Source of the DNA: JBEVJK01 sp040510195
Lineage (GTDB): Bacteria > Pseudomonadota > Alphaproteobacteria > Rhizobiales > Rhizobiaceae
Direction: 5' to 3'
Assembly: GCA_040510195.1 (NCBI GenBank)
Contig: JBEVJK010000131.1
Coordinates: 1 to 64,000 of the forward strand
DNA length: 64,000 nucleotides
Part shown: positions 33,963 to 42,253 of the stretch, piece after piece
How positions within the stretch are numbered: position 1 is the first letter of the stretch
Layout of the letters: the number at the start of each line of letters is the position of its first letter
The notes under the pieces: model-generated
The model's database searches: none
What the model was told of the DNA's origin: nothing
Seen by the model: only the letters and a program-made list of their open reading frames with translations
Position numbers and translations under genes: made by a program

Positions 33963-35023
33963 ATGGACATGCTGGCCACACCGGCGCCCGCCGCCATCCG
34001 AGAGGCGCGGGCCGCTCGGCCGAAGCTGCGCGAGCGCGACATCGCCTCCGAGCTCGGCATCTCCGAGGCCGAGCTGGTGGCTGCCTTCGTCGGCCACGGC
34101 GCGACCCGAATCGAACCGCGCGTCAACGACGTGCTGACCGGGCTCGAGGCGGTCGGCGAGGTGATGGCGCTGACCCGCAACGAAAGCGCGGTGCACGAAA
34201 AGATCGGCGTCTACGACAAGGTGGTGACCGGCGCCCACAACGCCTTGGTGCTCGGCGAGGCGATCGACCTCCGGATCTTTCCCAAGGTGTGGACGCATGG
34301 CTTTGCCGTCGAGAAGCGCGACGGCGATGGAGTCCGCCACAGCCTGCAGTTCTTCGACGCGACCGGCGAGGCGGTGCACAAAGTGCATCTGCGGCCGGCT
34401 TCCAGCCTCTACGCCTACCAGAAACTGGTCGAGGCCCTGGCGGCGACCGACCAGTCCGACGGTCTGGAGGTCGCCTCGGCCGGCGACCCCGCCGAACCCG
34501 ACGGCGCAGCCGCTGCGGCGACGGTCGGCGAGCTCAGGGAGCGCTGGGGCCGGATGACCGACCCGCACCAGTTCTTCGGCATCCTGAAGGCGCTCAGGCT
34601 CAGCCGGCACCAGGCGATCCGCATGGTGGGGGTGACTATGCCTGGCAGCTCGATGCCGGCGCGCTGCCGGCGATGCTGGGCCATGTGGCGGGCGAGGGGA
34701 TGCCGGTGATGTGCTTCGTGGGAAACCGCGGCTGCATCCAGATCCATTCCGGCCCGATCCGGGCGATCAAGCCGATGGGCCCGTGGATCAACGTCCTCGA
34801 CGAGGACTTCCACCTGCATCTGAGGCTCGACCATGTGCGCGAGGTGTGGGCGGTCCGCAAGCCGATCAAGGAGGGCCGGGTGACCTCGCTGGAAGTCTAC
34901 GACGACCAGGGCCGGATGTTCATCCAGTTCTTCGGCAAGCGACACGAGGGAGAGGACGAGCGCGACGACTGGCGCTTCCTGGCCGAGAACCTGCCGCGCA
35001 TCCCGACCACGACGGTGGCCTGA
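33963..35023 (+). pseudogene. hmuS: hemin-degrading factor HmuS/HemS with a frameshift
   Basis: Two frames make up one HmuS protein of about 353 residues. The first (from ATG 33963 after GGAGG) runs to RLSRHQAIRMVG; the second continues DYAWQLDAGALPAMLGHVAGE to GRMFIQFFGKRHEGEDE and stops at 35023. The break is at the five-G run 34628-34632, where one missing G restores the frame. HmuS handles imported haem and is thought to release iron. As read, the first frame ends at 34709, giving a 248-residue product without most of the second repeat. This is either a sequencing error in a homopolymer or a true inactivation. Transporter genes hmuTUV are not here. Confidence 0.85.
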
Positions 35024-35102
35024 CGGGGCGGTGGCCGGGCTCGGGTTTGCGGCGGGCGACGGCCCGTGGCACAAGGGCGGGTCACGGCACGCGGAGACGC
35101 CC

Positions 35103-35753
35103 ATGCGCGAACCGATCCTGCACGGCTATTTCCGCTCCTCCACCTCCTTCCGGGTGCGCATCGCGCTCGCCATGAAGGGCGTCGCGTATCGGAGCGTGGC
35201 GCATCACCTGCGCCACGGGGAGCATCGCGAGCCGCCCTACCTGGCGGTCAACCCGCAAGGTCTGGTGCCGGCGCTCGAATGGAGCGACGGGACCTTGATC
35301 ACGCAGTCGCTGGCGATCATCGAGTTCCTCGACGAGACGGTGCCCGAGCCGCCGCTGCTGCCTTCCGACGCGGCAGGGCGCGCCCGCGTCAGGATGCTCG
35401 CCCAGATGATCGCCTGCGACATCCACCCGGTGAACAATCTGCGGGTGCTGACCTCGCTGCGCGCGCTGTTCGGCGCCGGCGACGACGACATCGCGAACTG
35501 GTTCCGCCACTGGGTGAACGAGACGTTCGGGCCGCTGGAAGCGATGCTCTCCGGAAGCAGCCTGACCGGGCGCTTCTGCCATGGGGACATGCCGGGGCTC
35601 GCCGACATCTGCCTCGCCGCCCAGGTGGTCAGCAATCGCCGCTTCGGCGTCGAGATGGCGCCCTATCCGACCATTTCACGCATTGCCGAGACGGCGCTGT
35701 CGCTTCCCGCCTTCCTTAAGGCAGCCCCGGAGAACCAGCCCGACGCCGAATGA
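35103..35753 (+). CDS. glutathione S-transferase, maleylacetoacetate isomerase type
   Basis: A 216-residue zeta-class glutathione transferase. The ATG at 35103 gives MREPILHGYFRSSTSFRVRIAL; the SSTSFRVR active-site stretch and PQGLVPALEW, LITQSLAIIEFLDE glutathione-site segments match maleylacetoacetate isomerases, as do the FRHWVNETFGPLEAML helix and GDMPGLADICLAAQV. Such enzymes isomerise maleylacetoacetate or maleylpyruvate in aromatic breakdown. No fumarylacetoacetase or dioxygenase gene lies nearby, so pathway assignment is open. Confidence 0.82.
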   Translation: MREPILHGYFRSSTSFRVRIALAMKGVAYRSVAHHLRHGEHREPPYLAVNPQGLVPALEWSDGTLITQSLAIIEFLDETVPEPPLLPSDAAGRARVRMLAQMIACDIHPVNNLRVLTSLRALFGAGDDDIANWFRHWVNETFGPLEAMLSGSSLTGRFCHGDMPGLADICLAAQVVSNRRFGVEMAPYPTISRIAETALSLPAFLKAAPENQPDAE

Positions 35754-35760
35754 ACCGGCC

Positions 35761-35934
35761 TCAGATGATGGGCTTCGGGCCCGGGTTGGGTCCCGGTTCG
35801 GTCGGCGGAAACGGCTCCGGCGCGGGTTGCGGGCTCGGACCGGGAAAGGGCTCGGGCCTGGGCGGAGTCGGATTGGGCCCCGGCGGCTCGCGGGCAGGTC
35901 GGCCTTCGGTCCACGCGGACATGTCCATCTCCAT
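35761..35934 (-). CDS. small proline-rich protein
   Basis: A possible 57-residue protein: a short head (MEMDMSAWTEGRPAR) followed by proline/glycine/phenylalanine repeats of the PxPxPFP kind to the end (EPFPPTEPGPNPGPKPII). It lies between the GST gene and the antiporter. The repeat character could be an artefact of GC-rich DNA, but the orderly PFP units favour a real coding sequence. Function unknown. Confidence 0.4.
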   Translation of the reverse strand: MEMDMSAWTEGRPAREPPGPNPTPPRPEPFPGPSPQPAPEPFPPTEPGPNPGPKPII

Positions 35935-35970
35935 TGCTCGGCGGCCCCTTCGGACCGTCAACGGCAGCCC

Positions 35971-37416
35971 TCAAGGCAAGGTTCCGCGGAAGAACAGCGC
36001 GCCGGTGACGAGGAAGATCGGGATCAGCACGGCGCCCGACCACAGCATGTAGCCGAAGAAGCTCGGCATGGCGATGCCCCGCTCGCGGGCGATGGCATAG
36101 ACCATGAAGTTCGGGGCGTTGCCGATATAGGTGTTGGCGCCCATGAACACCGCGCCGCAGGATATGGCGGCGAGCGTCGAGGCGAGCGCCGTCGTCAGCT
36201 CCCCGGAATCGCCGCCGGCCAGCTCGAAGAAGACGAGGTAGGTCGGCGCGTTGTCGAGGAAGGACGAGAGACCGCCGGTCAGCCAGAAATAGGCGAGGTC
36301 GTTGGGCGAGCCGTCGGGTCGGGTGACCTGCGCGATCAGCGGTGCGAAGCTGCCCTGGCTGCCGGCTCGCAGCATGATGATCACCGGAACGATCGCCACG
36401 AAAATGCCGGCGAACAGCTTGGCCACCTCGAGGATCGGTTCCCAGGCGAAGCCGTTGGCCTTGCGATGCTCGCGCTGCGTCAACACCAGCGAAGCGCCGG
36501 CCAGGCAGAGGATGGCGAGATCGCGGACCACGTTCTGCCCCTCGATCGGCACGCCGAGAAGGGTGAACGCGACGCCCGGCCGCCAGCTGGCCGACAGGAG
36601 GATCGCCGCGATCACCCCCGCGAGCAGCGGGATGTTGGCCAGCCCGCGGATGCGCAGCCGCGAGGCGGGCGTCGGGTCCTGGATGTGGGGCAGTGCCTCC
36701 TCGCGGCGGTGGAGGAGAACGTCCAGCACCCCAAACACGGCGAGCACCAGCGCGGCGACGAACAGCGTCTCGGCCGCCAGATGGCGGGTGGTCCAGAAGA
36801 AGTCGACGCCGCGCAGGAAGCCGACGAAAAGCGGCGGGTCGCCGAGAGGCGTCAGCGCGCCGCCGATGTTGGAGACGAGGAAGATGAAGAACACCACCAC
36901 ATGGGCGTTGAAGGGCCGGTGGTCGTTGGCGCGGATCACCGGGCGGATCATGATCATCGACGCGCCGGTGGTGCCGACGACGGAGGCGAGCAGCGCGCCG
37001 ATGGTCAAAAGGAGCAGGTTGACCCCCGGCGTGCCCCGGATGTTGCCGGCGACCAGGATGCCGCCGGCGATCGTGAAGAGGGCGAACAAAAGGACGATGA
37101 AGGGCAGGTATTCGACGAAGAGCGTGTGAGCTACGGCTTCGGTTGCCGGCACGGCGCCGAACGCGCCGGCCAGCGGCAGGACGGCGAGCGCCGCCCAGCC
37201 GAACGCGATCTTGCCGTAGTGGCGTTCCCAGACATGCGGGTAGAGCAGCGGGCCGGTGGCGATCGACAGGAGAAGGCCGACGAAGGGCACGCCCCACCAG
37301 AGACCCATGTCCGCGCCGTCGATCGCCGCGGACTCGGATGCCTGCGCGGGAAAGGCAAACACGGCGAGTGAAAGGGCGGTGGGTGCGATCGGCGGAAGCC
37401 GGACTGCAGCGAACAT
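35971..37416 (-). CDS. Na+/H+ antiporter, NhaD/citrate-transporter type
   Basis: A 481-residue membrane protein of the ion-transporter superfamily. The ATG at 37416 has GGGAGA upstream and begins with a signal-like segment (APTALSLAVFAFPAQASE). About twelve hydrophobic segments follow. NhaD-like marks are SNIGGALTPLGDPPLFVGFL in the middle and SFLDNAPTYLVFFELAGGD plus GANTYIGNAPNFMVYAI near the end, where the paired re-entrant loops sit. Probably exchanges sodium (or lithium) for protons at the inner membrane. Monocistronic by spacing. Confidence 0.87.
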   Translation of the reverse strand: MFAAVRLPPIAPTALSLAVFAFPAQASESAAIDGADMGLWWGVPFVGLLLSIATGPLLYPHVWERHYGKIAFGWAALAVLPLAGAFGAVPATEAVAHTLFVEYLPFIVLLFALFTIAGGILVAGNIRGTPGVNLLLLTIGALLASVVGTTGASMIMIRPVIRANDHRPFNAHVVVFFIFLVSNIGGALTPLGDPPLFVGFLRGVDFFWTTRHLAAETLFVAALVLAVFGVLDVLLHRREEALPHIQDPTPASRLRIRGLANIPLLAGVIAAILLSASWRPGVAFTLLGVPIEGQNVVRDLAILCLAGASLVLTQREHRKANGFAWEPILEVAKLFAGIFVAIVPVIIMLRAGSQGSFAPLIAQVTRPDGSPNDLAYFWLTGGLSSFLDNAPTYLVFFELAGGDSGELTTALASTLAAISCGAVFMGANTYIGNAPNFMVYAIARERGIAMPSFFGYMLWSGAVLIPIFLVTGALFFRGTLP

Positions 37417-37503
37417 GTTTTCTCCCACCGCTGCAGGCGGAGGTGCCACGGCCGGGCGCCGCTGTCGACCCCTGGCCGCTCCGGCGACCGAGGTAGGCCG
37501 GTG

Positions 37504-37935
37504 CTATTTGCGGTCCTGAGGGGTGTCGCGGACCTCTTCCATCGCTTCGCGGATGCGCGCGCGCAGGATGTCGACCGATTCGGTGCCGGACTTGCGGACG
37601 ATCTCGGCAACCTCGCCGGCGTTCTTCAGAGCCGTCTCGAAGGTCTTGCGGGCGAATTCCGCCTGCTTGGCCATCATCTCCTGCGGATTGCCGGGCACCC
37701 GGTAGCTCTGCGCCAGTTCGGCGATCTCGTGCAGCGTGTCCTGCAGGACCTGGCGCTGCTTGGCGGCCAGGGAGGCGGCGCCGGCGGCCGAAGCGCGAGC
37801 GGACTTCTCCAGTGCCTCCAGGTTCTTCTTGTGGTGGCCCATGATGCGCTCGACATCCATCGCCGGCATCTTGAGGTCGCGCCCGAACCTCGTGAACATG
37901 TCCATGAAGGATTCCGTCTCCGGCTTCTTCGCCAT
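37504..37935 (-). CDS. phasin family protein
   Basis: A 143-residue, charged, mostly helical protein with MDMFTRFGRDLKMPAMDVER at the start and long amphipathic stretches (EIAELAQSYRVPGNPQEMMA, FETALKNAGEVAEIVRKS). This is the phasin pattern: proteins coating polyhydroxyalkanoate granules. No PHA synthesis genes are nearby. Family call is good; granule role is inferred from the family. Confidence 0.82.
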   Translation of the reverse strand: MAKKPETESFMDMFTRFGRDLKMPAMDVERIMGHHKKNLEALEKSARASAAGAASLAAKQRQVLQDTLHEIAELAQSYRVPGNPQEMMAKQAEFARKTFETALKNAGEVAEIVRKSGTESVDILRARIREAMEEVRDTPQDRK

Positions 37936-37992
37936 GGCCTTTTCTCCCTACTCATCCCGGTCCGGTGAGCTTAGGCGATCCGCCGCAGCGCT

Positions 37993-39312
37993 TCAATTCG
38001 CCAGCAGGAGGCGCTCCAGGCTGTAGAGGACGAGACCGGCAAGGCCACCGATGACCATGCCGTTGAAGCGGATGTATTGCAGGTCGCGACCGACATTGAT
38101 CTCGATCAGCCGCGTCAGCTGGCCGAGGTCCCACCCCTTGACCTGGTCGGCGATGAACTTGGAGACGCCGCTTTTCTGGCTCTCCACGAAGGAGGCAAGC
38201 GCCATCACGAAGCCCTGGTTCATGTCGGCGCGGATTTTCTCGTCGCGGGCAAGCTCGCGGCCGATCTCGACGAATAGGTTGGCGAGATGGGCGCGGACGA
38301 GCGAGGCGTCGGCCGCCGCATCCTGCTCGAGGAAGCGCCGCAGGCTCTCCCACATGCCCGCCGCAAGCCCGCGCACCTCGGGCCGGGCGAGCAGGCTCTG
38401 CTTCAGCGCCTCGGCCCGGCGGCGATAATCGCGGGAGGTGCGCAGGCGCTTCACGAAGCGCTCGACGAAACGGTCGAACTCGGTGCGGACCGGATGGTCC
38501 GGATCGGCGCGGACGTCGTCCAGCAGCGCTCCGGCCGACGCGACGATCTTCTTAAGAAGATAAGCGTCGGCCCGGAACAGATTGAAAAGCGTGGGCAATT
38601 CCTCACGGATCCTCTCGCGGATCATGGCCAGCGCCGACTGGTCGGACAGGAAACGGCCCAGCACCTTGGTCAGCTCGTCCAGCAGCTTCTGATGCCGGCG
38701 CTCCGCCGTGATGGCGGCGAGCAGCTCGGCCGCCAGCGGCGCCAGCTCCACCTTCTCGATCTCGGCCTGGATGCGGCGGGCGGCGAAGTCCGGCAGGCCG
38801 GACTGCTCGACCGCCGCCAGCGCCTTGGGCATCAGGCGGGCGACGAATCGCGACAGCCCGGCCGAGCGGGCCGGGTCGGAGAGCCATTCGGACATCATGG
38901 CGGCGAAGTCGACCTCGCGCAGCTTGCGGCGGATCGGCTGCTCGGCGAGGAAGTTCGTCTCGATGAAGCGGCCCAGATTGTCGGCGATGCGGCCCTGGTT
39001 CGCGGGGATGATGGCCGTGTGCGGGATGGGCAGGCCCAGCGGCCGGCGAAACAGAGCCACGACGGCGTACCAGTCGGCGATGCCGCCGATGGTGGCGGCC
39101 TCGGCGAAGGCGGCAAGGAAGCCGAGCCACGGAAAGCGGGCTTCCCCCGCCTTGGCGGCGGCGAAGACGGCGAGGCAGAGGGCCAGAAGCAGCGCGGCGA
39201 TCGCTTTGGTGCGGCGGAGCGCGGCAAGCTTCTCGGCTTCGGCGGGCGACAGGCCGCGGCCGGCGGGGCCGCTCGACGTCTCTGGGTGGTGCGTGGCAGC
39301 GCTGAAGGTCAT
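37993..39312 (-). CDS. DUF445 family membrane protein
   Basis: A 439-residue protein from the ATG at 39312. Two hydrophobic segments lie near the N-terminus (AIAALLLALCLAVFAAAKAG and FLAAFAEAATIGGIADWYAV) and one at the C-terminus (MVIGGLAGLVLYSLERLLL); between them is a long helical region. GGIADWYAVVALFRRPLGLPIPHT is the DUF445/YjiN mark. Function unknown; relatives are inner-membrane proteins of uncertain role. The C-terminal segment LIEINVGRDLQYIRFNG also fits. Confidence 0.85.
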   Translation of the reverse strand: MTFSAATHHPETSSGPAGRGLSPAEAEKLAALRRTKAIAALLLALCLAVFAAAKAGEARFPWLGFLAAFAEAATIGGIADWYAVVALFRRPLGLPIPHTAIIPANQGRIADNLGRFIETNFLAEQPIRRKLREVDFAAMMSEWLSDPARSAGLSRFVARLMPKALAAVEQSGLPDFAARRIQAEIEKVELAPLAAELLAAITAERRHQKLLDELTKVLGRFLSDQSALAMIRERIREELPTLFNLFRADAYLLKKIVASAGALLDDVRADPDHPVRTEFDRFVERFVKRLRTSRDYRRRAEALKQSLLARPEVRGLAAGMWESLRRFLEQDAAADASLVRAHLANLFVEIGRELARDEKIRADMNQGFVMALASFVESQKSGVSKFIADQVKGWDLGQLTRLIEINVGRDLQYIRFNGMVIGGLAGLVLYSLERLLLAN

Positions 39313-39458
39313 TGCAGGCAGGCTCCGACGGTGAGGGCGGCTTCCGACCAATCCCGGCAAAGGCTTAGGGTTCCAGGCGGGCAGGAGCAAGGCAGGCGGA
39401 CGCAAGGCGGCCAGGGCACGAGGTTGAACGGCGCCCGGCCCCATGGCATGAACCGCCG

Positions 39459-40277
39459 ATGGTCGCTTACCTGCGTCGGCTACGGCCGCTCCTCGCCGCC
39501 GTCTTCGCCGCGCTTGCCGCCGCCGGCGGCGCCGCGGCCGAGGCGCGTTGCCCGCCGCCCAAGCCCTTCCGCTTCGAGGTGGAGGGGGTGATCCGCCGCA
39601 GCGCGACCGGCTTCACGCAAGGGCTGGAATTCCGCGACAGCGCCCTGTTCGAAAGCACCGGCCGCACCGGCGGGGAGACGCGCCTCAACCGCATCGCCAC
39701 CGACGGCAAGGTGTCGGTGCTGGCGGACCAGGGCGACGCGGTGTTCGGCGAAGGGCTGACCATCGTCGGCGACGAGGTCTTCCAGCTGACCTGGCAGGAT
39801 CATCTCGTTTTCGTCTACGATCTTTCCGGCAAGCTGTTGCGAAAGATGCATAATCCGCGCCTGGGCTGGGGCCTGGCCAGCGACGGCAAGCGGCTCTTCT
39901 TCACCGACGGCGAGGGTTCGCTCCACGTTGCGGACCCGCAAACGTTCAAGCTGCTCGGTGAGGTGCCCCTCAGGGCGACGGGGATCGAGGCGCCCCAGTG
40001 GCTCAACGAGCTCGAATATGTCGACGGCAAGCTTTACGGCAACGTCTGGATGACCGACGTCGTGGTGCGCGTCGACCCGGAAAGCGGCTGCCTGGAAGGG
40101 ATCGCGGACCTTTCTTTCCTGGCCGAGAGCATGTCGGCGGCCGACCGCAAAGCGATCGCTGCCAGCGCCGACAACGTGCTCAACGGGATCGCCCGCGACC
40201 CCGGCTCGGGGCGCTTCTACATCACCGGCAAGCGTTGGCCGATGATCTATGCGGGGCGCTTCCGGGACGCGCCCTGA
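39459..40277 (+). CDS. glutaminyl-peptide cyclotransferase (plant type), secreted
   Basis: A 272-residue protein with a signal peptide (LLAAVFAALAAAGGAAAEA) and a beta-propeller body. Diagnostic segments are FTQGLEFRDSALFESTG, QWLNELEYVDGKLYGNVW and NVLNGIARDPGSGRFYITGK, followed by RWP. These define the plant/bacterial glutaminyl cyclase family that converts N-terminal glutamine to pyroglutamate. The periplasmic target is unknown. It ends 83 bases before rirA. Confidence 0.87.
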   Translation: MVAYLRRLRPLLAAVFAALAAAGGAAAEARCPPPKPFRFEVEGVIRRSATGFTQGLEFRDSALFESTGRTGGETRLNRIATDGKVSVLADQGDAVFGEGLTIVGDEVFQLTWQDHLVFVYDLSGKLLRKMHNPRLGWGLASDGKRLFFTDGEGSLHVADPQTFKLLGEVPLRATGIEAPQWLNELEYVDGKLYGNVWMTDVVVRVDPESGCLEGIADLSFLAESMSAADRKAIAASADNVLNGIARDPGSGRFYITGKRWPMIYAGRFRDAP

Positions 40278-40300
40278 GGCAGGGTGCCGCATTTCCGAAC

Positions 40301-40313
40301 TGGAATTGTTCCA
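40301..40313. promoter_or_regulatory. candidate Irr-type (ICE-like) operator upstream of rirA
   Basis: TGGAA-TTG-TTCCA is a perfect inverted repeat with 3-base spacer, 47 bases before the rirA start. Spacing and GAA/TTC core match the iron control element bound by Irr (consensus close to TTAGAA-N3-TTCTAA), with one symmetric change. Candidate only. Confidence 0.4.
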
Positions 40314-40360
40314 AGCCATGGTCCATAGTCGCCACTCTCAGAAACCGCCGGGACCCATCG

Positions 40361-40822
40361 ATGCGGCTGACACGCCAGACCAACTACGCGATCCGGATCA
40401 TGATGTACTGCGCCGCCAATCCCGGCCGGCTCAGCCGCATCCCCGAGATCGCCAGCGCCTATTCGGTGTCGGAGCTCTTCCTGTTCAAGATCCTGCAGCC
40501 GCTGGTCGAGCATGGGCTGGTGGAGACGGTGCGCGGCCGCAATGGCGGCGTTCGGCTGGCCAGGCCGGCGGACCAGGTGACGCTGTTCGACGTGGTGCGC
40601 GTCACCGAGGAGAGCTTCGCCATGGCGGAGTGCTTCGAAAATGACGGCTCGGACTGCCCGCTGGTCGACGCCTGCACGCTGAACGGCGCCCTTCGCGAGG
40701 CGCTCAACGCCTTCTTCGCCGTGCTTTCGCGCTACACGATCGACGATTTGGTGCGCGAACGCCCGGACGTGCGCACCCTGCTCGGCATCGATCTTCTCAA
40801 GCGCCCCGCGCTTGCCGGGTGA
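40361..40822 (+). CDS. rirA: iron-responsive Rrf2-family regulator RirA
   Basis: A 153-residue Rrf2 protein. MRLTRQTNYAIRIMMYCAAN at the N-terminus and SVSELFLFKILQPLVEHGL with RGRNGGVRL form the DNA-binding region, nearly identical to rhizobial RirA. Cysteines 91, 99 and 105 (AECFENDGSDCPLVDAC) are the three that ligate the iron-sulfur cluster sensing iron. RirA represses iron and haem uptake genes when iron is sufficient; hemP-hmuS in this window carries a matching box. An ICE-like dyad lies upstream of rirA. Confidence 0.95.
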   Translation: MRLTRQTNYAIRIMMYCAANPGRLSRIPEIASAYSVSELFLFKILQPLVEHGLVETVRGRNGGVRLARPADQVTLFDVVRVTEESFAMAECFENDGSDCPLVDACTLNGALREALNAFFAVLSRYTIDDLVRERPDVRTLLGIDLLKRPALAG

Positions 40823-40832
40823 CACCCGACAT

Positions 40833-40873
40833 TATGTATAGACATATTCGCTGGAGCGTTATGTCTATACATA
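40833..40873. repeat. perfect 14-bp inverted repeat, paired operator-like dyads
   Basis: TATGTATAGACATA (40833-40846) and its exact complement TATGTCTATACATA (40860-40873) are separated by 13 bases. Each arm is itself nearly palindromic (TATGT-N4-ACATA), like a GntR/FCD operator. The AT-rich repeat lies between convergent genes rirA and the cupin gene, without T-tracts, so terminator function is doubtful. Confidence 0.6.
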
Positions 40874-40983
40874 TTCCTCCATGCGCCGGACCCGGCCGGG
40901 CGCCGCCCTGCTTGGGAGCGTTGAACAGGCAGCGTCCGACCGAGCCGACGGACGAGACGCTACAAGTTCAAGCGCGGTTGAGG

Positions 40984-41397
40984 TCAAGAGCCCGCAGGCA
41001 CGAGCCGGAAGTCGGGCAGCTCGCGTAGCGCTTCTTCCGGGCCGGCCGGCGAATAGACGACGAAGAGACGCATAGGCTCGCTGCCGGTGTTGGTGGTGGA
41101 ATGGAAGCGGCTTTCCGGCACGTATACGGTCGAGCCGGACCGCACCTTGCGGACGACCGGCCGGCCCGAGGGATCCTCGACCATCTGCTCGCCCTCGCCG
41201 GAGACGACGAAGATGATCTCCTCGGCGCCGGGGTGGTTGTGTCGCGCATGGCCCTGGCCAGGACCGAGGTCGACGACGCCGCCCGAGAAGCGGCTGGCGC
41301 CGTTGACGGAAGGGGCGACGGTCAGCGCCAGGCGTCCCCAGTCGAAGGCGAAAGTGTCGACCTCCGAGGGCTCGACGAAGTTCCTTTCCGCGGTCAT
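40984..41397 (-). CDS. cupin domain protein
   Basis: A 137-residue single-domain cupin. ATG at 41397 overlaps the stop of the TIM-barrel gene upstream (ATGA). The two cupin motifs are visible: GHARHNHPGAEEIIFVVSGEGE with His-His-Glu metal ligands, and STVYVPESRFHSTTNTG with a histidine. Last gene of the Tm-1-like/TIM-barrel/cupin operon. Cupins of this size are small metal-dependent isomerases, dioxygenases or sugar binders; role unknown. Confidence 0.82.
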   Translation of the reverse strand: MTAERNFVEPSEVDTFAFDWGRLALTVAPSVNGASRFSGGVVDLGPGQGHARHNHPGAEEIIFVVSGEGEQMVEDPSGRPVVRKVRSGSTVYVPESRFHSTTNTGSEPMRLFVVYSPAGPEEALRELPDFRLVPAGS

Positions 41398-42242
41398 GGC
41401 CTGGTTCTCCTTTCGATGCGCAGCGACTTGAAGGCGGACGTCTGGTCGCGGATGGCGATCTCGGCAGGCAGCCGCTCCATCGAGCTCGCCCCGTAGAAGC
41501 CGTTGCAGCCCTTGGCGCGCTCGAGGATGGTGCGGGCGTCCTGCGGCATGGCGATCGGCCCGCCGTGGCACAGCACGATGATTTCGGGGCGCACCTGCCG
41601 CGCTGCGGCGGCGATGGCCTCGATCTCGCCGACGCAGGCTTCGAGCGTCTTGGCGCTGGTGGCGCCGATGGTGCCGCCGGTGGTGACGCCCATGTGGGCG
41701 ACCACGATGTCGGCGCCGGCGTCGGCCATGGCGCGCGCCTCGTCGGGATCGAACACGTAGGGCGTGGTGAGCAAATCGAGGGCGTGGGCGGCGGCGATCA
41801 TGTCGACCTCCAGCGCGAAGCCCATGCCGGTCTCCTCGAAGCTCTGGCGCATCTTGCCGTCGAAGAGGCCGATGGTGGGGACGTTCTGCACGCCGGAGAA
41901 GCCCATCGCCTTCAGCTCCGCCAGGAATTGCGGCATCAGCACGAAAGGGTCGGTGCCGTTGACGCCGGCCAGCACCGGGGTGTGCCTGACCACCGGCAGG
42001 ACCTCGACGGCCATTTCGCGGACGATCTCGTTGGCGTTGCCATAGGCGAGCAGCCCGGCGGCCGAGCCACGGCCGGCCATGCGGTAGCGGCCGGAATTGT
42101 AGATGACGATGAGGTCGATGCCGCCGGCCTCCTCGGCCTTGGCGGAGAGCCCGGTGCCGGCGCCGCCGCCGACGATCGGGATGCCCTCGGCGACCAGCCG
42201 TCGGAACTTGGCGAGAATCTCCTGGCGGGGAATCGACGGCAT
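41394..42242 (-). CDS. phosphoenolpyruvate hydrolase-like TIM-barrel protein
   Basis: A 282-residue TIM-barrel protein of the 'phosphoenolpyruvate hydrolase/TIM-barrel signal transduction' family. The ATG at 42242 gives MPSIPRQEILAKFRRLVAEG. Marks are PIVGGGAGTGLSAKAEEAGG, DLIVIYNSGRYRMAGRGSAAG and HMGVTTGGTIGATSAKT, with GFYGASSMERLPAE near the end. In plants and fungi this domain is fused behind a Tm-1 domain; here the two are separate neighbours 11 bases apart. Substrate unknown; by context it could cleave a sugar-acid or branched 2-keto acid. Confidence 0.85.
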   Translation of the reverse strand: MPSIPRQEILAKFRRLVAEGIPIVGGGAGTGLSAKAEEAGGIDLIVIYNSGRYRMAGRGSAAGLLAYGNANEIVREMAVEVLPVVRHTPVLAGVNGTDPFVLMPQFLAELKAMGFSGVQNVPTIGLFDGKMRQSFEETGMGFALEVDMIAAAHALDLLTTPYVFDPDEARAMADAGADIVVAHMGVTTGGTIGATSAKTLEACVGEIEAIAAAARQVRPEIIVLCHGGPIAMPQDARTILERAKGCNGFYGASSMERLPAEIAIRDQTSAFKSLRIERRTRP

Positions 42243-42253
42243 TCTGGCTCCTC

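Noticed and set aside
40833..40873. Rho-independent bidirectional terminator between rirA and the cupin gene
   Set aside because: The stem is AT-rich with a 13-base loop and lacks T-tracts on either side; operator-like symmetry within each arm is a better explanation.
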